Source: Nanchangia anserum (GTDB lineage: Bacteria > Actinomycetota > Actinomycetes > Actinomycetales > Actinomycetaceae). Taken from it: a stretch of 64,000 nt of DNA. Below, piece after piece: positions 19,823 through 29,956 of this stretch (position 1 is the first letter of the stretch; every line of letters starts with the position of its first letter). A program made the position numbers and the translations under genes. The notes under the pieces were generated by a model, which was not told the DNA's origin, ran no database searches, and worked only from the letters and a program-made list of their open reading frames with translations. Location of the stretch: positions 1,488,001 to 1,552,000 of the forward strand of contig NZ_CP060506.1 in assembly GCF_015240065.1 (NCBI RefSeq), given 5' to 3'.

Positions 19823-19863
19823 ACGCGGGCGGGTCACCCACATTCTGGGTGACCCGCCCGCGT
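19823..19863. terminator. Strong bidirectional hairpin between HNH gene and DUF11 gene
   Basis: A perfect 18-bp stem (A plus CGCGGGCGGGTCACCCA and its complement) around the 5-base loop CATTC separates the two convergent genes. It is the longest perfect hairpin I noticed in the window. Confidence 0.8.
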
Positions 19864-19879
19864 CCGTCTGCGAGACCGA

Positions 19880-22800
19880 TTACGAGCGTCGGCGCTTCGC
19901 CCCGATCATGAGCGCCTGGCCCGCGACGAGGAGGATGACAGCCAGCGCCGCACCGGCGAAGCCGGATGCCCCCGTGCGCGCCAGCGTGGCCGTCGTGTGC
20001 GGCGACGTCGATGGCGTCGGCGGCACCGTGACACTCGTCGTCGCCTGGTCAGTCGAGGGACCGCCGTCGCCACCGTGGGGCGAGGTCACCGACACGGTGT
20101 TGACGATGGTGCCGGGCGCGGCAGATGCCGAGACCGTCGTGTGGTAGACGATCGTCGCCGTCTCGCCCGCCTTCAGAGAGGTCGTCGAGCACGCGAGGGT
20201 CGCGTCCGCGACCGTGCACGTCGTCCCGTCAGGCGCCGAGATCTTCCCGATCGTGAGCTGGCGATCGATGACGTCCGTCAGCGCGACGTCGCGGGCCGCG
20301 GACGGACCGTCGTTGCTGATCGTCAGCGTCCACGCCACGTCCTCGCCCGGAGCCACGGTCTGCGGCTCGGCCTTCTTGGTGACGTGAACGGACGTCTGGG
20401 GCGTCGGATCCCCGCCGGCCGTCGACGAGTTGTTGTCGCCGTCGGGATCGGGAGTCGTCGTCGTCACCTGAGCGACATTGACGACCGGCTCGCTCGCCGA
20501 TTCGTCGACCAGGCCCGACACCGTGATGTCGACGGCGGCGCCGGGAGCCAGACTGTCGCCGACGCAGCGGATAACGCTCTCGTTCACTGTGCAGCTGAGC
20601 GCGTCGGAACTCACCGAATCGACTCGGGCCTGCGACACCGCGGCGGGCAGCGTATCGGTCACCGAGACGTTGCGTGCCAGCGACGGCCCGGCGTTGCTCA
20701 CGTGGAGCAGCCAGCTCGCCCGCGTGCCCGGAACAACGGGGCCGCTCAGGCTCTTCTTAATCGACACGTCCGCGCGGCTGTTCGGCGTCACCGTCGCCGT
20801 CGAGGAGTTGTTCGATCCATCGGGATCGTTCCACTTCCCACCGACGCTAGCGGTGTTCGTGATCGCCGCGGTTGCGCCCGGATCGATCGTCGCCGTCATG
20901 GTGACGGTCCACGTCTGTCCGACCCGCAGGGAGGACGTCGCGACACACGAGAACTTGCCGGAGATCGGGGTTCCGTCGGGGTGCTCGTAGCTATCGGAGA
21001 ACTCGCACGTTCCCTGCTCACCCGACTCAAACGTGATACCGCTGAGACCTGCCGGAAGGACGTCCTCGATCCGCGCTCCCAGCGCGTTGGACGGCCCCTT
21101 ATTCGTCACGACGAAGGTGAAGCGCACCTTTTCGCCGGCAACGGGGGCACCGTCGAGCGGCTGTCCCTGGGCGTTGACGGCCTGAGCCGTCTTGACGATC
21201 CCGAGATCGGCCAGGTGAGCCACCGACACCTCGGTGGTCGACGTCAACGGCGGGGTCGCATTCGACGGGCTACCCGAGGTCAGGCTCGCCGTGTTCGCGA
21301 TGCTCGTGCCCTCGTATGCCGCGTCCGTCGTCGTTTCCACGCTGATCGTCGTCACTCCGACCGGCACGTCGCCGAGCTCGCAGCGGATGTCCTGACCCGA
21401 GATCGCGCACGATTGCGCGTCGCCGAACGTCGCTGACGTCACTGACAGTGCGTCGTCGAGCCTGTCCGTCACGACCACACCGTGCGCGGTCGACGGGCCT
21501 TCGTTGCGGACCCTGATGAGCCACCGAACGGGATCTCCCGCGACGACGCTGCTCGTCTGCGCGCTCTTGACGATCGAGAGTGTGGAATTCTGCTTGAGTT
21601 CGACCTCGCGATCCGTGCTGTTGTTGTCGGTGTTGGGGTCCGGCGTCGGCGAGGCCACGCTCGCATGGTTGGTCAGCTTTCCGCCCGTGCCCTCGACCGT
21701 GGCGTCGGGATCGATGCTGACGCGGACCTCGACGAGCTTCGTCTTACCCTGGGCAATGTCGCCGACCGGACACGTGAGGTCGCGCGTGACGGCCTTCCAC
21801 GTGCAGCCCTCGGGGACTTCCGCCAGCTCCATGTGAGCGGGCAGGGTGTCGGTGATGACGACGTCGCGAGCCAGCGAGGGGCCGGTGTTCGTCGCGCTCA
21901 GCGTCCACGTCATTCCCGTACCGGCGTAGACGAAGTCGGCGTCGGTCGTCTTGGCGATCCGCACATCCGCGCTCGCGCGCACCGGATTCGTCACGCGAGC
22001 GGACGTGACCGAAGTCGGGTCCAGCGGCGTATCCGTCGACACGGTCGCCGTGTTGGTGACCTCGCCCGTCACGTCGTCGTCGATATCGACGGCGATCGAG
22101 ATGGGCAGCGACGCGTCCTCGCCGGGCGCAGCCCAGTCGATGCGACAGGTGACGCGTTGACCGTCGATGCCACAGCGACCGGGGCCCTGAACGGACGTCG
22201 GGGTGATGCCCTCGGGAATGGTGTCCGACACGACGACGTTCTTTGCCGAGGACGGTCCCGCGTTGGTCACCTTGAGGAGATACGTCGCGGTGCTCCCCGC
22301 GGTGAATGTCGTCGGATCGGCCTCCTTCGTGATGACGAGCTTGGCCTTGGCTTCGAGCTTCGTCTCCACCTCGCCGCGGTTATTCTTCGGGTCGGGATCG
22401 GGGTCTTCGAGTCCGCCGTCGCGATGTTCGTCAGCGGCATGTCGATCGACGTTCCCGGCAGAACCCGCCCGGTGACCTCGATTTCTCGCTTCTGTCCAGG
22501 CGCCAACGAGGCGAACAGACACGTCATCGACTGCGATCCGGCCTCTCCGGTGCACGCGGGCTCGCTCGTCTTCACGAACACCATGCCGGTGGGCAGCGCG
22601 TCGGTGACGCGGACGTCGGTGGCGCTCGACGGGCCGTCGTTGGCCACCGTGATCGTGTAGACGACGGTGTCGCCGACGATGGCGCTGCTCGGGCCGGTCT
22701 TGGTCACGGACACATCGGCGCTTCGCGTGATCTCGGTCGTCGCCGACGACGAGTTGTTCGACGTCGTCGGGTCGGGCGTCTTCGACGCGATGGTCGCTGT

Positions 22801-25800
22801 GTTGACGAGGTCGCCACCGTCGGCATCGGCCTTCACACTCGCCGTGATGACGACCTTCGCCTCCGCCTCAGCCGCGAACCGATCGGCGCGACACGTCACC
22901 GTGGCCGACTCAATCGCGCAGGTCAGCGGCCCCGATTCCGTCGTCACTTTCGCCGTGGCGGGGTCGATGGAACTCGGCAGCTCGTCGGTGAGGACGGCGT
23001 GGTCGGCATCGGAGGGACCGTTGTTGACGGCCTCGAGCGTCCACTCGATCTTGCCGCCGGCGACGGCCTTCGCCGGTCCCGTCTTGGTCACGGCCAGGTC
23101 GGCGGACGTTCCCGTGGGGACCTTCAGGCTCGCCGAGTTGTCCTCGGTGTTCGGATCGGGGGTCGTCGACGTCACCGAGGCCGTGTTGACGATCTCGGTG
23201 TTCTCGGTGACGGCAGCCGACGCGGGGATGCGCGCCTTGACGACGACGCGTCCCTGCGCCTGCGGGTCCAACGTCGCCAGCGTGCAGTCGACGCGCGCCC
23301 CGTCCCGCGAGCACGTAAACCCGAGTCCGGAGGCGCTGACGTACTCGAGCGGAGCCGGCAGCACGTCGGTGATGTGGACGTCGCGAGCCTGCGACGGACC
23401 GGCGTTCGTCACGGTGAGCGCGAAATCGACCGTTTCACCCGCGGAGACGACGCGCGGCGGCGTCGTCTTCTCGATCTTGAGATCCGCCTTGGGGCTCAGC
23501 GAATTCGTCACCGAGGAGGTGTTGTTGTCGGGGTTGGGGTCATCGGTTGACGAGGTGGCACTCGCCGTGTTCGTCACCGTGCCGGTGGCCGCGGGATCCA
23601 CGGTCGCGACGATCGTCACCGTCCGCTGCGCGACCCAACGGCCAAGACGTCGTAGCGACACGTCACGACGTCGCCCTCAGCCGCGCATCCGTCGGTGGCC
23701 GACGACACGGAGTTCACGTGGAGCCCCGCCGGGAGCCGGTCCGTCAGCGTGATGTCGCGAGCGCGCGAGGGTCCCTTGTTCGTCAGCTGAACGCTGTAGG
23801 TCACCTGACGCCCGGGAACCATCTCGGCAGAGTCCATCGTCTTGGTGACGACGATGTCGGCCTGGGGCGCTTTCGGCTTCACGGTTGCCGACGCGGAGTT
23901 GTTCGACGTATCGGGATCGGGGGTGCGCGAGGATTGGGCGACCGCCGTGTTCACGATGTCGGAACTATCCGTCCACGTCGCCACGACACGCGCGGTGATC
24001 GTGATCGTCGCCTTCTCCCCCGCCGCGAGGTCGCCGAGCCCGCACGCAATCGTGTCTTCGCTCGCCGAGCACGACCCGAGCGTCGTCGTCGGGGTCCCCA
24101 CGGCCACGAGTCCCTCGGGCAACGGGTCGCTAACCGAGACGTCTTTGGCCTGCGACGGGCCGTTGTTGGCGACGGTGACCTCGAACGTGACCGATTCGCC
24201 GGGAACGGGGTTCGGGTTGTCGGTGACCTTCTTCGTCACCGCCACGTCGGCGTGACGATCAATGGCGGTCACCGCGCTCGACCGGTTGTTGCCGGGATCG
24301 GGATCCGACGTCGACGTCGACACCGACGCCTCGTTGACAACCGAGGTGACGGGGTCGGCAAGTGCGGGATCGATGTCCGCGGCAATGCGGATGACCTGCG
24401 TGTCGCCGACGGGCACGTCGCCGAGGCGGCACGTCACCGATCCCTCGCTCAGCGAGCAGCCCTCGCTGGGAGAAACGATCCGCGGATTCGTGATGTCGGC
24501 GGGGAGCGTGTCGCGAACGACCGTGTCGGTTGCCGGACCCGGTCCGGCGTTGTGCACGTTCAGTTCCCATTCGATGCCGCGACCCGCGTCGACGCGACGC
24601 GGTCCGGTCTTGGTCACGGACACGTCGGCGGCCTCGGACACGGGGGTGGCCAGAGCGTTGGAGCCGCGCGTGCTCGACTCCCCGTCCGTGTCGCCCGTGT
24701 AGGTGACCTTCGCCCGGTTCGTGATGGTCTGACCGGCGGAGTCCTCGGCCAGTTTGACGCGGAACTTCACGGTTTGCGCGCCATTGTAGGGCATATTGCC
24801 GCCAGCGCTCGCCGTCGCGTTGGTTCCCAATCGCACGGTGACCGTGTTGTCGGCGAATTCGCCGGCGTCGTCGCCCGAGGCGTCGGTCAGTTCCGTTGTC
24901 GTGGCGCCGGCAATCGTCTTGAGCGAACCGGGCACATACGTCGTGTGATCGGGCAGAGGATCGGAAAAGACCGTTTCGGTGGCCGTGTCCTGCCCCTTGT
25001 TCACCATGGCCACGGTGTACTCGAGGATGTCACCGACCTTCGCGGGCGCATCGGCGGCGTCACCGCGCTGGGCCGACGAAATATTGACGACCGACTTCTC
25101 GGGCGTGATGTCGGGGACGTAAAGGTCGATCTGCGTTGTCACCGCGCTGAGGTAGAAGACATCACCCTTGGAACCCAACTTCACGGTGGCTGAGCTTTGC
25201 TGATTCTCAAGTAAGCCGGTGGCATCGACAATCTTCGCGTCGACCGCGAGGGTGTCCGGATTGTTGGGATTGCGATCGGTGAGATTGACGCCGTTGTTGC
25301 TGACGACGCCGACGAAGAAATTGTTCGATTCACTCAGGGCGTCGGCAACGCGTTTGCCATCCAGCTCAACCCAGTCGCCGCCCATGTGTTTGTCGCCTTC
25401 CCAGGCGACCGTTCCGATCTTCGCCTGAACCGGGCCGGTCTTCGGGGTCACGAACCCATTGATGCTCGCTTCAACGGGAGTTGTCTCGCTGATCTTCGAC
25501 GCCGTTTCAAATACCGCGAGGTCACGCATCGGCATGGTCTCGTCCTCAATGACGACGACCAGCGCCCAGCCGGCGTAGCGGTCCGTCAGGTCGTACGTCG
25601 CCGACACGTCGGCTCCCCAGTAGTCGCCGGAGCCGGCGGTGCGCACGATATCGGTGACATCGGCAAAGGTCGAGAACGGCCGGTAGTTACCACCGCTGAG
25701 CGTGGATGCGCGCGGTGACGGCGACAGCGTCTGATAGCTGCCGCCGGGAGCGCGGAACTTGATCGTCTTGGGATCCGTCGCCCGCGTTTGCGTGGCCGAC

Positions 25801-26180
25801 CAGAACAGGTAGGCCGCGAGGACCTTCCCGCCATCCGGCACCGTCACGTGGGCCGAGGACGACGTCTGCGTCTGTGGGTCGTCATCGACGTCGACCCTCA
25901 CGGCCTTGAAAAAGTTATTCCCCGCACTGGGTCCCGTGAGGTTCAGAGCCTCCGGGCAATTGCGCGCTGTCGGGGAACACGTCGACAGCGTGTTTCCTGT
26001 AATGGAGATGGTGCCGGTCGTCTTTTTGTGGAAGAGCATCTGCATGGAGTCGGCAGCATGACCGGCCTGCGCCGAGATGATTCCGATGAGGATCAGCCCG
26101 AGTGTGGCCATGACGGCAACACAGGCGATCGCACGGCGGCGTAGAGATAGGGGAACGGTAGAGCGGGACGGGGTCTCCAT
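19880..26180 (-). CDS. Giant DUF11-repeat cell-wall-anchored surface protein (two frame breaks)
   Basis: A sortase substrate displayed on the cell wall; adhesive or structural role is inferred from build. Start ATG 26180 has AAGGAG 5 bases ahead. An N-terminal export helix (LSLRRRAIACVAVMATLGL...) ends near AQAGHA. A ~300-residue unique domain follows (AAYLFWSATQT, YAGWALVVVIEDE). Then come about 13 DUF11-like beta-sandwich repeats of ~125 residues, typically opening ADVSVTKTGP, with GPSxARDVxxTDxLP inside and closing DPxxxNNSS. The C-terminus is LARTG, a hydrophobic helix and KRRRS: an LAXTG class E sorting signal. The frame breaks at about 23625-23645 (VLAVG to QRTVTIVATVD) and in the GGGG run at 22399-22404 (DSKTP to DPDPKNN). 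Corrected length is about 2,100 residues. No sortase gene is in the window. Confidence 0.88.
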
Positions 26181-26263
26181 AGGTACTCCTTGAACACGGG
26201 GCAAACGGACACCGCGACGCATCTGCACGCACGCGATGACCGCCCGATGAGAATCCTCTGAGA

Positions 26264-26293
26264 ACTCTAGCCGTTGGTGCCTACCACGGGCAA
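26264..26293 (-). promoter_or_regulatory. Promoter of the DUF11 surface-protein gene
   Basis: TTGCCC (26293-26288) and TAGAGT (26269-26264) with 18-base spacing. The implied leader is about 75 bases and carries a ribosome site, unlike the leaderless genes nearby. The rest of 26181-26299 holds no other feature I recognise. Confidence 0.5.
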
Positions 26294-26299
26294 CACCTG

Positions 26300-27988
26300 T
26301 TAACCAGCGACCGCCCACCACGTCGTTCGTGCTGCAATCGCCTCACCCACGTCGCCGCGCGAGGTCAAGACGATGTGGCGCTCCTCAAGCACCTCGCGCA
26401 GCTGCGGACTCAGCGCCGCACGGTCGACATCCGCGTCGGCAAAGTTCGTCACGCACGCCCATCCGTTAGGGCGTTCAAACGCCAGCACCTCGGGGTGTCC
26501 CGTGTCGATCCACTCGAGCGACTCAGCGCTTTGGTGACGGTGCCGGAGCGCAAGCGCACGCCGATAGAACGACAGCGACGAGGCCTCGTCGCCCTCTTGC
26601 GCCTGCACCGAGAAGGTAGCGAACTCCGGGGGCTGCGGCAGGTGGGCACCGGCATCGCCGAATCCATAGGAGGGCCCCTGCGTCGTCCACGGCAGGGGGA
26701 CGCGGCAGCCGTCGCGCCCGTAGTCGGTGCCTTCGGAGCGGAAGAACGTCGGGTCTTGGCGCTGCTCCGGCGCGATCTCGGCGACCTCGTGAAGTCCCAG
26801 CTCCTCGCCCTGGTACAGGTACGTCGATCCGGGCAGGGCGAGGATGAAGGCGGTCGCGGCTCGGGCACGCTCACCACCATGCTCGGCGTCGAGCGCCGGG
26901 GTGACCCCGCCGCTGAGAATCCAGTCGCGCCCGGGATTGACGAGGTAGTTTCCGTGCTCATCGACCGTGCCGAAGGGCAACCCGTAGCGGGTGGGATGGC
27001 GCACGACGTCGTGATTGGAGAGCACCCACGTCGACGATGATCCCGACTCGCCTGCCAGGCGCAGGTTATGGGTGACGATGTCGCGGAACTCCCCGGCGTC
27101 AAAGTTCGCGCGCAGCAGGTCGAAGTTGAAGCACTGCCCGAGCGAATCGGGGCTCGCATAGCGGGGAACCCGATCGGCCGCGACCCACGCCTCGGCAACG
27201 GCCGTGCGCGGAGGATCGTAGGAATTGAAGACCTCACGCCAGGCGGCATAGACCTCGTGCACGTCGTCGCGATCCCAGATCGGGTGGGTCCCATCCCACG
27301 GCATCGCCTGGAGCTCGTCCCACATGGGAAGCGGTTCGGTGAGATCCTTCGTCAGCGCATGAGCCACGTCGATTCGGAATCCGTCGACCCCCCGGTCAGA
27401 CCAGAACCGCAGGGTCGTCAGGAAATCCTCGCGAACCTCATCATTGGCCCAGTTGAGGTCGGGTTGCTCGGGAGCGAATGTGTGGAGGTACCACTGCCCA
27501 TCTGCGACGCGTTCCCACGTCGAACCGCCAAACATCGCTCGCCAATCCGTGGGCGGCTCCGCCCCGTCCAGGCCGCGGCCGTCGCGGAAAATGTAGCGGT
27601 TGCGCTCGGGGGATCCCTTCCCCGCGGCCAGCGCCTGCTGGAACCACTCGTGGCGATGCGACGTATGGTTGGGGACGATGTCGACGATGACCTTAATACC
27701 GCGGCTGTGGAGGGCCTGCACCATGTCGTCAAAATCGGCGAGAGTGCCTAGGCGGGGGTCGACGTCGCGATAATCCGCGACGTCGTAGCCGCCATCGGCG
27801 AGTTCCGAGGGGTAAAACGGCGACAGCCACACCGCGTCGATCCCCAGGTCGACGAGGTAGTCGGCCCGCGACGTCACTCCGGCGATGTCGCCCAGTCCGT
27901 CACCGTTGCTATCGGCAAACGAACGCGGATACACCTGATAGACAACGGCTTGGCGCCACCAGGAGGCTTCGAGGCGTGCAACGGTCAC
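26300..27988 (-). CDS. GH13 alpha-glucosidase / oligo-1,6-glucosidase
   Basis: Hydrolyses alpha-linked gluco-oligosaccharides in the cytoplasm (no signal peptide). The 562-residue protein has the four GH13 regions: DIVPNHTS (I), GFRIDVAHAL with the nucleophile Asp (II), AVAEAWV with the acid Glu (III) and LSNHDVVRH (IV). The opening WWRQAVVYQVYPRSFADSNGDGLGDIAGV is typical of the oligo-1,6-glucosidase/sucrose isomerase subgroup. Start GTG 27988 has AGAAGGAGA upstream. No sugar transporter or regulator gene lies beside it. Maltose, isomaltose, sucrose or trehalose specificity cannot be told apart here. Confidence 0.92.
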   Translation of the reverse strand: MTVARLEASWWRQAVVYQVYPRSFADSNGDGLGDIAGVTSRADYLVDLGIDAVWLSPFYPSELADGGYDVADYRDVDPRLGTLADFDDMVQALHSRGIKVIVDIVPNHTSHRHEWFQQALAAGKGSPERNRYIFRDGRGLDGAEPPTDWRAMFGGSTWERVADGQWYLHTFAPEQPDLNWANDEVREDFLTTLRFWSDRGVDGFRIDVAHALTKDLTEPLPMWDELQAMPWDGTHPIWDRDDVHEVYAAWREVFNSYDPPRTAVAEAWVAADRVPRYASPDSLGQCFNFDLLRANFDAGEFRDIVTHNLRLAGESGSSSTWVLSNHDVVRHPTRYGLPFGTVDEHGNYLVNPGRDWILSGGVTPALDAEHGGERARAATAFILALPGSTYLYQGEELGLHEVAEIAPEQRQDPTFFRSEGTDYGRDGCRVPLPWTTQGPSYGFGDAGAHLPQPPEFATFSVQAQEGDEASSLSFYRRALALRHRHQSAESLEWIDTGHPEVLAFERPNGWACVTNFADADVDRAALSPQLREVLEERHIVLTSRGDVGEAIAARTTWWAVAG

Positions 27989-28051
27989 GTCGCGTCTCCT
28001 TCTCTCCGACCGCTCCGATGACGTGATCGGCCTCGGACCGTCCCGCCGGCA

Positions 28052-29956
28052 TTAGTCGGTCATGTCGGCAAACTGAGCGTTATACAGACGAGCATACGCG
28101 CCGTCGCGCTCGAGTAAGTCGTGATGGCTGCCCTGCTCGACGACGTCGCCGTGTTCCATGACGACGATGACGTCGGCGTCGCGGATCGTCGACAGGCGAT
28201 GCGCAATAACGAAGCTCGTGCGCCCCGTGCGCAGCCGCTCCATCGCGCGTTGGACGAGGACCTCGGTTCGCGTGTCGACGCTGGAGGTGGCCTCGTCGAG
28301 GATGAGGATCCCCGGGTCAGCGAGGAACGCACGCGCGATCGTCACGAGCTGCTTCTGCCCGGCCGACAGCCGCGCGCCCTCGTCGCTGAGCTGCGTGTCG
28401 TAACCCTCGGGCATCGTCGCGACGAATTTGTCGACGCCGGCGGCGGCCGCGGCGGCCCGAATGTCGTCCTCGCTCGCCCCGCTGCGCCCGTAGGCGATGT
28501 TGTCGCGCACGCTGCCGGGCAGCAGCCACGTGTCTTGGAGAACCATCCCGAAGTGGGACCGCAGCTGGTCCTTCGTCATGGCCGCCGTATCGATGCCGCC
28601 GAGGCGAATGGTCCCCGAGTCGATCTCGTAGAAACGCATGAGGAGGTTGACGAGCGTCGTCTTGCCCGCCCCCGTCGGCCCGACAATAGCGACGGTCTGG
28701 CCGGGGCGCACGTCGAGGCTGAAGTCGTGAATGACGGGGTCGTCCGGGTCGTAACCAAACCGGATGTGCTCGAACGACACCGACGTTTCGCCCACGCGCT
28801 CCTCGCTCGCCACCTCCGCCGCCATCTCGGGGGCGTCCAGCAGGTCGAAGATGCGTTCGGCGCTGGCCGCGCCCGATTGGAGCAGGTTGGCCAGCGTCGC
28901 CAGCGTCGACAGCGGCTGGGTGAACTGGCGCGAATACTGCATGAAGGCCTGGACCGACCCCAGCGATAGCGATCCGGTGAGGACGAGCAAGCCGCCGGCG
29001 ATGGCCACGAGGACGTAGGACAGGTTCGACAGGGCCGACATCGCCGGTTGCAACAGACCAGAGAAGAACTGGGCGCGGAAACTTGCGTCGAAGAGCGTGC
29101 GGTTGTCGCCGGCGAACCTCGCGGCGAAGTCGTCCTCGAGGCCGTACAGGGCGGCGACCTCCTGGCCGGTGAAGGCCTCCTCGACCGTGCTCGACAGCTG
29201 GCCGGTGGCGGCCCACTGTCGGCCGAAGTGGGGGCGTGCCCGGCGCATGAGCCAGCGCGTGACCAGCAGGGTGAGCGGGATGATGGCGAGTGCCGCGCAT
29301 GAGAGGATCCACGACAGGTAGAGCATCATCGCCAAGATGCCGACCACCTGGAGCAGGGCGGAGAACAGCTGCGACAGGGTTTGTTGCAGCGTTTGGGTGA
29401 CGTTGTCGACGTCATTCGTCACGCGCGAGAGGATGTCGCCGCGCGCGTGCGAGTCCAGGTACGACAGGGGCAGGCGGTCGATCTTCGCCTGCACGTCGCG
29501 GCGCAGCCGCAGCCCCGTGTTGTGGACGGCCGTGCGAATGAGCAGCCCGCCGATCCACAGGGCCAGCGCCGAGACGATGTAGGCGCCCATGACGAGGGCG
29601 AGCACCCGGGTCAGCGCGGCAAAGTCGATGCCGGCACCGACGACGCCGTCGGCCTTGGTCGCCAGCTCGGCCAGGTGGGTCTTGCCGGCCGCGCGGGCGG
29701 CTCGCGGGACCTGCGACATCGGGGTCCCGTCCGCGGCCACGGCGCGCGCCTGCATCGACAGCACGCCCGAAAAGATGATGTCGGTGCCGCGCCCGAGCAG
29801 TACCGGGCCGACGACGGAGGCGACCACCGAGATGGCCGTGACGACGAGGGAGACGCCGATCCGCCAGCTCTCGGGACGCAGCTGACGTACGAGTCCCGCC
29901 AGCGCGGCGCGCTGGTCGCGGGCGGCCGCCGTGGGGTCAACGCCACGTCTGCTCAT
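28052..29956 (-). CDS. Heterodimeric ABC exporter subunit, catalytic-type NBD
   Basis: One half of a type IV ABC exporter, likely for drugs or lipids. The 634 residues give six TM helices (about 40-370) fused to an ATPase domain: Walker A GPTGAGKTT, signature LSAGQKQL, and Walker B LILDEATSSVD with an intact catalytic Glu. A 60-residue insertion follows TM1 and is predicted to be extracellular (SGVLSMQARAVAADG...). The start ATG overlaps the stop of the partner gene (ATGA), so the two are co-translated. The partner has the complementary defect, which is usual for asymmetric heterodimers such as BmrCD or TM287/288. Confidence 0.92.
   Translation of the reverse strand: MSRRGVDPTAAARDQRAALAGLVRQLRPESWRIGVSLVVTAISVVASVVGPVLLGRGTDIIFSGVLSMQARAVAADGTPMSQVPRAARAAGKTHLAELATKADGVVGAGIDFAALTRVLALVMGAYIVSALALWIGGLLIRTAVHNTGLRLRRDVQAKIDRLPLSYLDSHARGDILSRVTNDVDNVTQTLQQTLSQLFSALLQVVGILAMMLYLSWILSCAALAIIPLTLLVTRWLMRRARPHFGRQWAATGQLSSTVEEAFTGQEVAALYGLEDDFAARFAGDNRTLFDASFRAQFFSGLLQPAMSALSNLSYVLVAIAGGLLVLTGSLSLGSVQAFMQYSRQFTQPLSTLATLANLLQSGAASAERIFDLLDAPEMAAEVASEERVGETSVSFEHIRFGYDPDDPVIHDFSLDVRPGQTVAIVGPTGAGKTTLVNLLMRFYEIDSGTIRLGGIDTAAMTKDQLRSHFGMVLQDTWLLPGSVRDNIAYGRSGASEDDIRAAAAAAGVDKFVATMPEGYDTQLSDEGARLSAGQKQLVTIARAFLADPGILILDEATSSVDTRTEVLVQRAMERLRTGRTSFVIAHRLSTIRDADVIVVMEHGDVVEQGSHHDLLERDGAYARLYNAQFADMTD

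Noticed and set aside
22267-25200. CRISPR-like or satellite DNA repeats
   Set aside because: The periodicity reflects ~125-residue protein repeats. The DNA units are divergent, with no short direct repeats or spacers.
19880-26180. Three separate adhesin genes
   Set aside because: The second and third open frames lack start codons with ribosome sites, signal peptides or promoters, and begin in mid-repeat. A single frame-broken gene is simpler.
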